Below, piece after piece: positions 33,237-41,484 of a stretch of DNA of 64,000 nucleotides. The stretch lies in contig NZ_CP108427.1 in NCBI RefSeq assembly GCF_035982055.1, forward strand, positions 9,981,001 to 10,045,000, written 5' to 3'. Both the position numbers and the translations under genes were made by a program. The notes below the pieces were generated by a model, which made no database searches, was not told the DNA's origin, and saw only the letters and a program-made list of their open reading frames with translations. The DNA is from Streptomyces sp. NBC_01288 (lineage in GTDB: Bacteria; Actinomycetota; Actinomycetes; Streptomycetales; Streptomycetaceae). Within the stretch, counting starts at the first letter, position 1, and each line of letters begins with the position of its first letter.

Positions 33237-34691
33237 ATGCCCCACCTCGGAAACACGGTGCGCCGTCCGTCGTCGGCCGAGCGTGTCGTGATCGTCTCGG
33301 CGAGCGTCGGCGCCGGTCACGACGGCGCCGCCGCCGAACTGGAGCGGCGGCTGGTGGCGGCCGGTCTCACGGTCGACCGGTTCGACCTGCTGGACGTGCT
33401 GCCCGCCCGGCTCGGCCGGCTCGTGCGGGACGGCTACCACCGCATGCTCGTCCGGGCGCCGTGGGCCTACCAGCGGATCTACAGCAGCACCGAGCGCGCA
33501 GGGGGCGGCGGCGCTGTCGCGAGGGCGCTGCTCCGCTCCGCCGAGGAACGGCTGCTGCGCGCCCTGCCCGCCGACACGGGCGCCGTCGTGTCGACCTACC
33601 CGGGCTCGAGCCGGGTCCTGGGCAACCTGCGGCTCGACGGCCGACTGGCCGTGCCCGTCCTCACCTACCTCACCGACTTCTCGGTGCACCCGCTGTGGGT
33701 GGCCGACGGCGTCGACGTCCACCTCGCGCTGCACGCCGTGCCCGCCGCACAGGCCCGGGCCGCCGGTGCGCGCGACGTCCGCGTCTGCGGCCCGGTCGCC
33801 GACCCGCGCTTCCGTCCCGCGGACGCGCCGGAACGCGCCGCGGCCCGGGCCCGCTTCGGTCTGCCGCCAACTGCCGCACTGGCTTTGCTGGTTGCCGGTT
33901 CCTGGGGCGTGGGACCGGTCCGGGAGGTCGCCCGGGACCTGCGCGACTGCGGCGCGGCCGTACCGCTCGTGGTCTGCGGCCGCAACGAGACACTGGCCGA
34001 CCAGCTCCGCGCGGACGGCATCGAACACGTCCACGGCTGGGTCGACGACATGCCCGGCCTGATGCACGCCGCCGACGTCCTGGTGCAGAACGCCGGCGGC
34101 CTGACCTCCCTGGAGGCCTTCGCCACCGGCCTGCCCGTCGCCAGCTACGGCTGCATACCCGGCCACGGGCTGACCAACGCGGCCGCCCTGGACGAGGCGG
34201 GCGTCGCCGCGTGGATCCGGGACCCGGCCCAACTCAAGCACGAGCTGGGCGAGTTGATCGACGGCCCGCGAGGGTTGCTGCAACGGGAGGCGGGTCTCAC
34301 CCTGTTCGCGGACGAGTCGCTCGGCCCACACCGGGGCCCGGCCGAGGAGACGGCCAGGATCTGCCGGGCGGGCATCGGGCCCGCCGCCCCGACCACCACT
34401 CGGTCGACCGCGCGACTCACCGCGCAGCCCGCCACCCCGCCTTCCGCGCCACTCACCGTGCCGCCCATCGCCCGGCGGGTCGGCCGACCGGCCGCCGTGC
34501 GGCTCGCGACCACCACCGTCCTGGCGTGCGCGGTCTGGGCGGGCGCCGTCGGCACGGCGGTCGCCACGACCGAGGGCGGCCCACGCCTGATGCACGCCAT
34601 CGGACACGGCCTCGACCTCGACGACCTGGGCCACGCACACCACGCGGATCACGTCTCCCACGGGGGTTACGCGAAAGGGCGCCACGCGTGA
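33237..34691 (+). CDS. MGDG-synthase-like glycosyltransferase with C-terminal membrane segment
   Basis: A 484-residue GT-B glycosyltransferase of the MGDG synthase/MurG-like (GT28) type. The N-terminal domain starts with VVIVSASVGAGHDGAAAEL (MGDG-synthase signature), then YLTDFSVHPLWV. The C-terminal donor domain has HGWVDDMPGLMHAADVLVQNAGGLTS as separate recognisable parts. Beyond about residue 385 there is a Pro/Thr-rich linker, one hydrophobic segment near residue 425 and a His-rich tail, not usual for the family. It is likely to glycosylate a lipid at the membrane. It is preceded by BlaI boxes, and its last codon overlaps the first of three small ORFs (GTGA). Confidence 0.84.
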   Translation: MPHLGNTVRRPSSAERVVIVSASVGAGHDGAAAELERRLVAAGLTVDRFDLLDVLPARLGRLVRDGYHRMLVRAPWAYQRIYSSTERAGGGGAVARALLRSAEERLLRALPADTGAVVSTYPGSSRVLGNLRLDGRLAVPVLTYLTDFSVHPLWVADGVDVHLALHAVPAAQARAAGARDVRVCGPVADPRFRPADAPERAAARARFGLPPTAALALLVAGSWGVGPVREVARDLRDCGAAVPLVVCGRNETLADQLRADGIEHVHGWVDDMPGLMHAADVLVQNAGGLTSLEAFATGLPVASYGCIPGHGLTNAAALDEAGVAAWIRDPAQLKHELGELIDGPRGLLQREAGLTLFADESLGPHRGPAEETARICRAGIGPAAPTTTRSTARLTAQPATPPSAPLTVPPIARRVGRPAAVRLATTTVLACAVWAGAVGTAVATTEGGPRLMHAIGHGLDLDDLGHAHHADHVSHGGYAKGRHA

Positions 34692-34795
34692 GAACCGCAG
34701 GCCCCCTCCGCGTGACCGCGTGTGCCGCGCCGCGCATCCTCGACCCCGCGCACACCGGGTCCGCCGCGCGCCGCACGAAGGGGCGCCGCCCATGA
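34688..34795 (+). CDS. Small ORF 1 of a coupled tandem series, 35 residues
   Basis: A GTG-initiated frame whose first bases overlap the glycosyltransferase stop (GTGA) and whose stop overlaps the ATG of small ORF 2 (ATGA). The product is basic (11 Arg/Lys), begins VRTAGPLRVTACAAPR and ends RTKGRRP; one Cys is at residue 12. The final KGR codons coincide with the Shine-Dalgarno-like AAGGGGCGCC of the next frame. There is no match to a known family. It could be a real coupled peptide or a decayed duplicate of the deacetylase start region. Confidence 0.35.
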   Translation: MRTAGPLRVTACAAPRILDPAHTGSAARRTKGRRP

Positions 34796-34899
34796 CTGTC
34801 GTACACCTTCTTCATGCGGCCGCCTGCGCCGCGTCGCGCAACTTCCCCTCCCCATCTGCCATTTCCGTCGAGGGCTACGTGGAGGGGCGCCACGCATGA
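34792..34899 (+). CDS. Small ORF 2 of a coupled tandem series, 35 residues
   Basis: An ATG frame of the same length as its neighbours, beginning MTVVHLLHAAACAASR and ending YVEGRHA, an ending close to that of the glycosyltransferase (YAKGRHA). Its stop overlaps the next ATG (ATGA). GC at third positions (about 26 of 35) is lower than in normal genes here, which argues for weak coding constraint. Cys is again at residue 12. Confidence 0.35.
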   Translation: MTVVHLLHAAACAASRNFPSPSAISVEGYVEGRHA

Positions 34900-35003
34900 C
34901 CCCAGTAGGCCTTCTCTCTACGACCGCCTGTGCCGAGCCGCGCCCTCCCGGCGCGGCGCGCATCGCGCCCCTCACAGGCCGCACGAAGGGCCGCCTCCCA
35001 TGA
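34896..35003 (+). CDS. Small ORF 3 of a coupled tandem series, 35 residues
   Basis: An ATG frame beginning MTPVGLLSTTACAEPR and ending RTKGRLP; its stop overlaps the deacetylase ATG (ATGA). Its first 11 residues line up with the deacetylase leader (MTATRLLRTTA), suggesting all units arose by copying that start region. Function unknown; coupling could set the expression level of the deacetylase. Confidence 0.35.
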   Translation: MTPVGLLSTTACAEPRPPGAARIAPLTGRTKGRLP

Positions 35004-35743
35004 CAGCCACCCGCCTCCTCCGCACGACCGCCCGCGTCGCGCTCCCCGCACTCCCGATCCTCGCCGCCGCGTACGCCGCCCCCGTCCTCTCCACCTACGG
35101 CCCGCTGCGCAACCGCGTCATGCCCCGCCTCGCCGGTCGCGGTCGGCCGGACCACGTGGCGCTCACCTTCGACGACGGGCCGGACCCGCTGTCAACTCCG
35201 TTGTTCCTACGGCTGCTTGACGAGCGCCGGGTCCACGCCACGTTCTTCCTCCTCGGCAACCAAGCCGTACGCGCCCCCGGCCTGGTACGCGAGATGGCCG
35301 CCGCCGGACACGAGATCGCCGTTCACGGCTGGCTGCACCGGCCGCTGCTGCTGCGCGGTCCCCGCGCCACCCACGACGATCTGACCCGCGCCCGCGACAC
35401 CGTCGGCGACCTCATCGGGCGCGCGCCACGGCTCTTCCGGCCGCCCTACGGCGTGATGTCGACCGCCGCCCACCTCGCGGCCCGCCGCCTGGAGCTCACG
35501 CCGGTGCTGTGGACGGCCTGGGGCGAGGACTGGCGGGCGCGTGCCACACCCGAGTCGGTCCACCGGACGGTCACCGAGGACCTGCGCGGCGGCGGCACCG
35601 TCCTGCTGCACGACTCCGACTGCACCTCGGCGCCCGGCAGTTGGCGCGCCACCCTCGGCGCGGTGCCCCGCATCCTCGACACCTGCGCGCAGCGGGGCCT
35701 GTTCGTGGGCCCACTGCGGGAGCATGCTGTGGATCCGCTCTGA
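35000..35743 (+). CDS. Polysaccharide deacetylase (NodB domain), membrane-anchored or secreted
   Basis: A 247-residue protein with a hydrophobic N-terminal leader (about 10-30) then a NodB/CE4 domain. Motif 1 is LTFDDGPDPLS (catalytic and metal Asp), motif 2 HGWLHRPLL (metal His; the usual SHTxxH has changed first residues), motif 3 RLFRPPYGVMS, and TVLLHDS near the end. It removes acetyl groups from N-acetylglucosamine polymers such as peptidoglycan or chitin outside the cell. The start was chosen at the ATG overlapping small ORF 3. Paired with the glycosyltransferase under BlaI-like control, it suggests envelope remodelling. Confidence 0.86.
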   Translation: MTATRLLRTTARVALPALPILAAAYAAPVLSTYGPLRNRVMPRLAGRGRPDHVALTFDDGPDPLSTPLFLRLLDERRVHATFFLLGNQAVRAPGLVREMAAAGHEIAVHGWLHRPLLLRGPRATHDDLTRARDTVGDLIGRAPRLFRPPYGVMSTAAHLAARRLELTPVLWTAWGEDWRARATPESVHRTVTEDLRGGGTVLLHDSDCTSAPGSWRATLGAVPRILDTCAQRGLFVGPLREHAVDPL

Positions 35744-35787
35744 AGTTGACAATAGTGTTGGCAATCCTGGTCGGCGGAATTTACGTT
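35742..35787 (+). promoter_or_regulatory. Esterase promoter with tandem 12-bp GntR-type operator
   Basis: Two adjacent 12-bp units, GAAGTTGACAAT (35742-35753) and AGTGTTGGCAAT (35754-35765), match the gntR and MFS operators. A -35 TTGGCA (35758-35763) and a -10 TACGTT (35782-35787) are 18 bases apart. From the second unit to the ATG the sequence is alignable with the gntR promoter almost base for base, so this gene probably belongs to the same regulon. Confidence 0.7.
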
Positions 35788-35815
35788 CGCGAGTACCTAG
35801 ACCAGGGAGCCCCCC

Positions 35816-37468
35816 ATGCTTTCGAACGCCATGAACCGTCGGACCTTCCTCAACGGGTCGCTGACCGTCGCCGCGACGGCCGCACTCGTCGGTGCGGGAA
35901 CGAGCGCCGACGCGGCGGACCCCACGACCTCAGGAACCCCACTCACCGGCCCGCTCCGCATCGACACCGGCCGCGTGTCCGGCGTGGCCTCCCTCGTCCC
36001 CGGCGTCACCGTGTTCAAGGGGCTGCCGTACGCGGCGACCACGGCGGGCGCCAACCGCTGGCGTCCGCCGCAGCGGGCGACATCCTGGACCGGCGTGCGC
36101 GTCGCGGACACCTTCGGGGACATCTGCCCCCAGCAGCTGATGGGTTCGGCCTCGGTCACCATGAGCGAGGACTGCCTCAACCTCAACGTCTGGACCGGCG
36201 CGGCGAGTTCACGCGAGAAGCGCCCGGTCCTGGTCTGGATCTACGGCGGCCGGTTCACCGGCGGCTACGCCTCCGACCCGGGCTTCGACGGCGCGGGCCT
36301 CGCCGCCAAGGGCCTGGTCGTGGTGACCCTCAACTACCGCACCGGCGTGTTCGGTTTCCTCTCCACCCCCGAACTCAGCGCGGAGTCCGGACACCAGGCG
36401 TCCGGCAACTACGGTCTACTGGACCAGATTTCGGCCCTGCGCTGGGTACGGCGCAACATCTCCGCGTTCGGCGGCGACCCGGACCGCGTGACGATCGCAG
36501 GCCAGTCCGCGGGCGGCGCCTCGGTGATGCACCTCATCTACTCCCCGCTCGCCAAGGGCCTGTTCCAGGGCGCGATCTCCGAGAGCGGCGGCGCCCGAGC
36601 CACCGGCGACCCCGAGATCGCGGCGCTGGCAGCGTCGTACCGCACGCCGGAAACGGCGGAGAGCCAGGGCACCGCGTACGCCGAAGCACTCGGCACCACT
36701 TCGCTGACCGCTCTCCGGGCCCTGGACAGCACCAAGTTGATGGCGGGTCAGAACGCGAGCGACACCACGGTCAGCGGACCGGTGAACGGCAACCCGCCGG
36801 AGTTCCGCCCGGTCCTTGACGGCTGGGTCAAGCCGTGGACGTACGAACAGGCCCTGGCGGGCGGCCACTTGAACGACGTGCCCGTATTGGCCGGCGGCAA
36901 CAAGGACGAGAACGGCGCCTCCCCGGCCCCGACCGTGAAGCTCGCGGACTATCTGAGCACCGCGGAGAAGGAGTACGGCACGCTCGCCGACGAGTTCCTG
37001 AAGCTCTACCCCGCCACCACCGACACGGAGGCGGGCCAGGCCCGCAACGCCTCCGCCCGCGAGGGCTCGCGCGTCTCCGCGAACCTGTGGGCGGCGGAGT
37101 GGGGTGAGACGGCCAAGAGCCCGGTGTTCACGTACTACTGGGAACACGTCCCGCCGACCGCGACCGGCGCCAACTCCCGTGGGGCATACCACGGTTCGGA
37201 GATCAACTACGTCTTCGACAACCTCTACGCCACGAACCTGCCCTGGACCGACGCGGACCGCACGGTCGCCGACACCCTGTCCGACTACGTGGTGAACTTC
37301 GTGACCCACGGCGACCCGAACAGCCGCGGCCTCACCCGCTGGCCCGCGGCGAACCACCGCTTCGCGACCACGATGGAACTCGGCGACCGGTTCGGCCCGC
37401 TCGCCCTCGCGGACGCGGCCAAGGTGGACTTCTTCGAGCGGTTCTTCGCGAGCCAGAAGCCCTGGTGA
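35816..37468 (+). CDS. Type-B carboxylesterase with Tat-like signal
   Basis: A 550-residue carboxylesterase/lipase type B. The leader contains NRRTFLNGS and a hydrophobic stretch ending near TSADAA, a twin-arginine-like signal, so it is secreted. Catalytic residues are Ser in GQSAGGAS, Glu in GGNKDENG and His in AYHGSEINYVF; EDCLNLNVW and GFLSTPELSAESG are family blocks. The ATG follows GGGAG; a second ATG five codons on is possible. Its promoter copies that of the gntR-gal operon, so hydrolysis of a gallate or other phenolic ester outside the cell is inferred. Confidence 0.88.
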   Translation: MLSNAMNRRTFLNGSLTVAATAALVGAGTSADAADPTTSGTPLTGPLRIDTGRVSGVASLVPGVTVFKGLPYAATTAGANRWRPPQRATSWTGVRVADTFGDICPQQLMGSASVTMSEDCLNLNVWTGAASSREKRPVLVWIYGGRFTGGYASDPGFDGAGLAAKGLVVVTLNYRTGVFGFLSTPELSAESGHQASGNYGLLDQISALRWVRRNISAFGGDPDRVTIAGQSAGGASVMHLIYSPLAKGLFQGAISESGGARATGDPEIAALAASYRTPETAESQGTAYAEALGTTSLTALRALDSTKLMAGQNASDTTVSGPVNGNPPEFRPVLDGWVKPWTYEQALAGGHLNDVPVLAGGNKDENGASPAPTVKLADYLSTAEKEYGTLADEFLKLYPATTDTEAGQARNASAREGSRVSANLWAAEWGETAKSPVFTYYWEHVPPTATGANSRGAYHGSEINYVFDNLYATNLPWTDADRTVADTLSDYVVNFVTHGDPNSRGLTRWPAANHRFATTMELGDRFGPLALADAAKVDFFERFFASQKPW

Positions 37469-37579
37469 GGCTTCGCTGAGGTGGGCGCGGAGGCGGGAAC
37501 GGGGCGAGGTGTGGGGGCGGCGGAGCGGCGGAACGCCCGGCAAGTACTCTCTCCGCAGTACGCGCGCCAAACGGATGCG

Positions 37580-37597
37580 GTAACTTACTTGAGTTAC
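37580..37597. promoter_or_regulatory. Palindrome GTAACT-N6-AGTTAC, probable MarR operator
   Basis: A perfect 6-bp inverted repeat with a 6-base spacer, 25 bases before the MarR ATG and next to a -10-like TATGGT (37605-37610). Position and symmetry suggest MarR autorepression. Confidence 0.55.
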
Positions 37598-37622
37598 GCA
37601 ACAATATGGTAAAGTGGGTCCC

Positions 37623-38144
37623 ATGTCCACACCACCGATCCCCGAAGCCCCCGCCTCCCCGGAGGTGACCGAGATCGAGCGAGCCCTCACTCGGATCACC
37701 TACCTGAGCACGCGCGCCCGCCAGCACGACCGGCTGATGGCCCTCGCCGGTGTGCCCCTGGACCGCGCGGCGGTGGCGTTGCTGCGCCAGGTCGCCGACT
37801 CCGACCCGCTGCGCCCCGGGGAGCTGGCCCATCGCCTCGGGGTCGAGGCCTCGCATGTGACGCGTACGGTGCAGCAACTCCAGAAGTCCGGCTACGTCAC
37901 CCGCGTGCCCGACCCCGACGACCGCCGCGCCCAGCGGATCGAGCTGACCGAGGCCGGCCGGAAGGCCGTGAGCAGTGTCCGGGACGCCGGTGCGCGCGGC
38001 ATGCAAATGGCCCTCTCGGAGTGGTCGACGGACGAACTGCAGCAACTGGCAACGCTGTTCCACCGCATGGTCGACGATTTCCTGAAGTACTCGATCGACG
38101 AGGACGGAGAGCCCGAGGTCGTGGCACCGGCCGGCACGGTCTGA
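37623..38144 (+). CDS. MarR-family transcriptional regulator
   Basis: A 173-residue MarR protein with the winged-helix core: LRPGELAHRLGVEASHVTRT (recognition helix), VQQLQKSGYVTRVPDPDDRR (wing with the DxRR motif) and RIELTEAGR. The ATG closest to the conserved helices was used; an in-frame GTG 9 bases upstream is possible, and there is little leader before either. It is convergent with the DapB-like dehydrogenase gene. Its target may be itself or nearby catabolic genes; a palindrome lies in its promoter. Confidence 0.92.
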   Translation: MSTPPIPEAPASPEVTEIERALTRITYLSTRARQHDRLMALAGVPLDRAAVALLRQVADSDPLRPGELAHRLGVEASHVTRTVQQLQKSGYVTRVPDPDDRRAQRIELTEAGRKAVSSVRDAGARGMQMALSEWSTDELQQLATLFHRMVDDFLKYSIDEDGEPEVVAPAGTV

Positions 38145-38232
38145 GTTCCAGGCGCAGGTCGACTCGGTGCCGGTTGAGGGCCGTCCGGGTTCCGTGCGGC
38201 CCGTCCGGGTTCCGGGCCCGGTCGCGCCGGCG

Positions 38233-39294
38233 TCACCCGAGGTCGGCGACGATCTGCGGAAGGTCGGCCGTGGTGCGGATTCCGGGGGCCGCCGCGCAGA
38301 CGAACGGCACGGCGTTCACCGCACGGTTCGCGGTGTACGACGGGGACATCGCCGCCATCCGGTCGAGCGGCACCGGGAACCGCAGGTCGACGTCGAGCGG
38401 CGCGTCCCCCTCGACCGCGACATGCCAGCCGGTCGCGCGGAGATCCCAGCCGGGGTCGAGGTCGGTGGTGCAGTACCAGTTGGCGCGGAACCGCAGCAGG
38501 GGTTGGCCTTCGCGTAGGCCGGACACGGTGATCCGCTGCGCGGCTACGGTGCCCGCGGGCAGTGTGCCCGCGGCGATTCGGGTGGTATGGCGGGCAGTTG
38601 CTACCTCGCCGACCGCCTCCACCGAGTCGAGCGGTGTCGAGAGGGCCTCGGCGAGCAGCCGCAACGACGGGCCGAAGCTGTCGCGCAGTCCGGCCAGGCG
38701 CTGTTCGCCGAATGCGGCAGGGGGTCGGCCGAAGCCCATCACCTCGAACAGCAGCCCGGGGGAGTCCCGTTGGGAGAGATCCGCGAACTCGTCGATCGTC
38801 AGCGCGTCGAGCCGCCGCTGGATCGAGGTGAGCGTGAGTGGCAGCGCCTCCGTGATGAACCCGGGACTGCTGCCCGTGCTGTACACCGAGGTCCCGCCCC
38901 GCTCGCACGCGTCCTCGATCCGCTTCCGTGTGACCGGGTCCAGGCTGGGCGGGTGATGGAACTCGCCGCGCGTGGACACGACGTTCACGCCTGACGAGAG
39001 CAGCGCGCACACCTCGTCGAAGTCGCAGGTGCGTGGGGTGTAGAGGACGCAGTCGGCGCCGAGCGCCAGGATCTCGTCGATGTCGTGCGTTGCGAGGATC
39101 CCCGTGGCGCCGAGCCTGTCCGCGCTCAACTCGCCTGCGTCCAGACCTGCTTTGGCCGGGGTGTGGACATACACCCCGGCCAAGGTCAGGTTCGGATGCT
39201 CCAGTACGGCACGCATCGTGCGGGCGCCGATGTTCCCGGTGGCCCACTGCACGACCCGGTAGCGCTGCACTCCATGCCGTAGCGGCTCGGTCAT
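38233..39294 (-). CDS. NAD(P)H-dependent dehydrogenase of the DapB-N-terminal/diaminopentanoate dehydrogenase type
   Basis: A 353-residue protein starting with a nucleotide-binding region YRVVQWATGNIGARTMRAV and continuing with the 2,4-diaminopentanoate-dehydrogenase-like C-terminal domain (STGSSPGFITEALPL; EFADLSQRDSP). Actinomycetes carry many of these near steroid and terpenoid catabolic genes, with unknown reactions. The inner start was chosen because GAGGGG lies just before it. Convergent with marR; the TetR gene lies 98 bases upstream in the same direction, so it may lie in the TetR unit. Confidence 0.8.
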   Translation of the reverse strand: MTEPLRHGVQRYRVVQWATGNIGARTMRAVLEHPNLTLAGVYVHTPAKAGLDAGELSADRLGATGILATHDIDEILALGADCVLYTPRTCDFDEVCALLSSGVNVVSTRGEFHHPPSLDPVTRKRIEDACERGGTSVYSTGSSPGFITEALPLTLTSIQRRLDALTIDEFADLSQRDSPGLLFEVMGFGRPPAAFGEQRLAGLRDSFGPSLRLLAEALSTPLDSVEAVGEVATARHTTRIAAGTLPAGTVAAQRITVSGLREGQPLLRFRANWYCTTDLDPGWDLRATGWHVAVEGDAPLDVDLRFPVPLDRMAAMSPSYTANRAVNAVPFVCAAAPGIRTTADLPQIVADLG

Positions 39295-39392
39295 CGCCCA
39301 CCCCTCGTTCCAGTGGGCGAGAACCGTACTCTCCGCTGTGGAGAGCGTCAATTACGTCGTCGACTGCCCGTCGTATACCCGTCAGCCGTCCG

Positions 39393-40058
39393 TCAGTTGT
39401 GCACCGGGACGCCCGAGAGGCCGCCGAGACAGAACTGCCAGACCTCCTCGGCGGTGACCGGGGCCGCATGGCTGCCGGCCGGAACTCCGTTGCCCTGCGC
39501 GACGAACATGACCGTCTGCATCAGGATCGAGGCCTGACGGCGAGGCTTTCCGGCGGGGATGACGCCGGCGTCCTCGGCCTGCTCGACCAACTCCGTGAAC
39601 ACCTGGTGCAGGGGGAGGTGAGCGGTCGCCACCTGCGCGGGGTGCTTCACGAGGAGTTGGAGTGCGAAGTCGCTGAACAGGGGGCGCTCCACACCGGGGT
39701 TGGACAGCGACTGCTCGAACAGCATCGTCACCCCGAGCTGTAGGGCCTGGAGCGGATCCGACAGGGAGCCTGCCGATTCGCGGATCTCCGCCGCCGACTT
39801 GGACAACGCGTCCTCGAACAGGGCGAGCAGCAGCTCGTGTTTGCCGTCGAAGTGCTGGTAGAAGCTGCGCAGTGACTGTTTGGAGCGGTCCACGACCTCC
39901 TGGACGGTGAAGTCCGTCGTCCGCTTCTCCGCGATGAGTCCCTGCGCCGCGTCGAGGAAGCGCTGCACACGTTGTTCGGCGCGGAGCTTGGCGGCACGGG
40001 TGGAACGCTCAACGGCGCGCTGGCGCCAGGCTGGTTGTTCTTCGGGGACAGCTGTCAC
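39393..40058 (-). CDS. TetR-family transcriptional regulator
   Basis: A TetR protein of about 221 residues. The HTH spans roughly residues 28-75 (RFLDAAQGLIAEKRTTDFTV, then SKQSLRSFYQHFDGKHELL). Two GTG starts are possible: the one used here, giving VTAVPEEQPAW, or an upstream one at 40118 that adds 20 residues; neither has a strong ribosome site. It is divergent from the ACAD-kinase operon, and a perfect 21-bp palindrome lies between them. Related palindromes near the Rieske and SDR genes make it a candidate master repressor of the 40-64 kb region. Confidence 0.88.
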   Translation of the reverse strand: MTAVPEEQPAWRQRAVERSTRAAKLRAEQRVQRFLDAAQGLIAEKRTTDFTVQEVVDRSKQSLRSFYQHFDGKHELLLALFEDALSKSAAEIRESAGSLSDPLQALQLGVTMLFEQSLSNPGVERPLFSDFALQLLVKHPAQVATAHLPLHQVFTELVEQAEDAGVIPAGKPRRQASILMQTVMFVAQGNGVPAGSHAAPVTAEEVWQFCLGGLSGVPVHN

Positions 40059-40147
40059 TTGAAGAACGATACTCCACTTCAGCGGTAACACCCCGGCTTC
40101 CCCTACCGAAGGGCGCACTGCAAGTTTCGAGACCCTTACTTGCGTGA

Positions 40148-40168
40148 GATGAGAATGATATTCTCATC
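40148..40168. promoter_or_regulatory. 21-bp palindrome, probable TetR operator
   Basis: GATGAGAAT-GAT-ATTCTCATC: perfect 9-bp arms and a 3-base spacer, midway between the TetR gene and the acyl-CoA dehydrogenase operon. The inner GAGAAT-N3-ATTCTC recurs exactly at 53192 and with one change at 54598. Confidence 0.75.
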
Positions 40169-40203
40169 GCCATCCGTCCGGGTTGGCAGGAGGTTCGTCT
40201 GAC

Positions 40204-41484
40204 ATGGCATGGGACTTTTCCACCGAGCCGGAGTTCGAGGAGAAACTGGAGTGGATCCGGCGATTCCGCTCCGAGCGCGTGGAGCCGCTCGACCTGCTCT
40301 ATCCGGACCGGGCGTACCATCCGCTCGACGACGAACTCGGCCCCACAGTCCGGGCGTTGAAGCAACGGGTCCGCGACGAGGGCCTGTGGGCACCGCACCT
40401 CGGACCCGAACTCGGCGGGCGCGGCTTCGGCCAGGTCAAGCTCGCGCTCATCAACGAGATCCTGGGCCAGTCGAGTTGGGCCCCCGTCATCTTCGGCACG
40501 GCCGCACCCGACACCGGCAACGCCGAGATCATCGCCCGCTACGGCACCGAAGAACAGAAGGAGCGCTACCTCCGGCCGCTGCTGGAAGGCGAGTGCTTCT
40601 CCTGCTTCTCCATGACCGAGCCACAGGCCGGCGCCGACCCCACGATGTTCACCACCCGCGCCGAACGCGACGGCGACGACTGGGTCATCACCGGCCGCAA
40701 GTTCTTCTCCTCCAACGCCCGCACCTCGAAGTTCGTCATCGTGATGGCCGTGACGAACCCCGACGTCGGCCCCTACAAGGGCATGTCGATGTTCCTCGTA
40801 CCCAGCGACACCCCCGGCGTCCGCATCGAGCGCCACCTCGGCATCATGGGCGAGGCCACCGACGAGGGCATGCACGCACTCATCGCCTACGACGGCGTCC
40901 GCGTCCCCGCCGACGCCCTGCTCGGCGGTGAGGGCCAGGCCTTCGCGATCGCCCAGACCCGGCTCGGCGGTGGCCGCGTCCACCACGCGATGCGGGTCGT
41001 GGGCCAGAGCCAGAAGGCGCTCGACATGATGGCCGAGCGGGCCCTGTCCCGCGAGACCCAGGGCGAGCGGCTCGCGGACAAGCAGCTCGTCCGCGCCGAC
41101 CTCGCCGACTCCTACGCCCAACTCGCCCAGTTCCGGCTCTTCGTGCTCTACACCGCCTGGCAGATCGACCGGTACCAGGACTACAAGCGGGTCCGTAAGG
41201 ACATCGCCGCCATCAAGTTCCTCACCCCGAAGGTGCTGCACGACGTCGTGTACCGCTCGATGCATCTGCACGGCGCCCTCGGTGTGTCGAACGAGATGCC
41301 GTTCGCGGACATGTGGAACGGCGCTGCCGTCATGGCGGTCGTCGACGGCCCCACCGAGGTCCACAAGATCACCGTCGCCCGTGACGTCCTGCGCGGCTAC
41401 GAAGCGGCCCCCGGCCTCTGGCCCACCCAGCACCTGCCCACCCGCCGCGAATGGGCCCGGAAGCAGTTGGAGGACCTGCTGTGA
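40204..41484 (+). CDS. ACAD10/11-type acyl-CoA dehydrogenase
   Basis: A 426-residue acyl-CoA dehydrogenase fold protein. GTAAPDTGNAEIIARYGTEE and CFSMTEPQAGADP are characteristic of the ACAD10/ACAD11 branch; the catalytic Glu is probably that of DGPTEVHKITVARD. The FAD-binding SMTEP and the GRKFFSSNARTSKF block are intact. In ACAD10/11 and the bacterial levulinate (Lva) pathway, a 4-hydroxyacyl-CoA is phosphorylated by a kinase and the dehydrogenase-like partner removes phosphate to give an enoyl-CoA. Here the kinase-like gene follows with a GTGA overlap. The ATG follows AGGAGG. Confidence 0.88.
   Translation: MAWDFSTEPEFEEKLEWIRRFRSERVEPLDLLYPDRAYHPLDDELGPTVRALKQRVRDEGLWAPHLGPELGGRGFGQVKLALINEILGQSSWAPVIFGTAAPDTGNAEIIARYGTEEQKERYLRPLLEGECFSCFSMTEPQAGADPTMFTTRAERDGDDWVITGRKFFSSNARTSKFVIVMAVTNPDVGPYKGMSMFLVPSDTPGVRIERHLGIMGEATDEGMHALIAYDGVRVPADALLGGEGQAFAIAQTRLGGGRVHHAMRVVGQSQKALDMMAERALSRETQGERLADKQLVRADLADSYAQLAQFRLFVLYTAWQIDRYQDYKRVRKDIAAIKFLTPKVLHDVVYRSMHLHGALGVSNEMPFADMWNGAAVMAVVDGPTEVHKITVARDVLRGYEAAPGLWPTQHLPTRREWARKQLEDLL

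Larger units (their letters stand above)
34672..35060 (+). repeat. 104-bp tandem repeat units spanning the glycosyltransferase-deacetylase junction
   Basis: An anchor like AAGGGGCGCCACGCATGAC recurs with start codons at exactly 34688, 34792, 34896 and 35000, i.e. every 104 bases. A second anchor (GACCGC followed by TGTGCCG or similar) keeps the same period at 34714, 34922 and 35026. The units are diverged but in phase. The first overlaps the end of the glycosyltransferase gene and the last contains the start and leader of the deacetylase gene. Because 104 is not a multiple of 3, each unit shifts frame, and each frame closes by a stop overlapping the next start. Confidence 0.8.

Noticed and set aside
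38173-38219. Two copies of CCGTCCGGGTTCCG between marR and the DapB-like gene
   Set aside because: Short direct repeat without symmetry; not a convincing terminator or operator.
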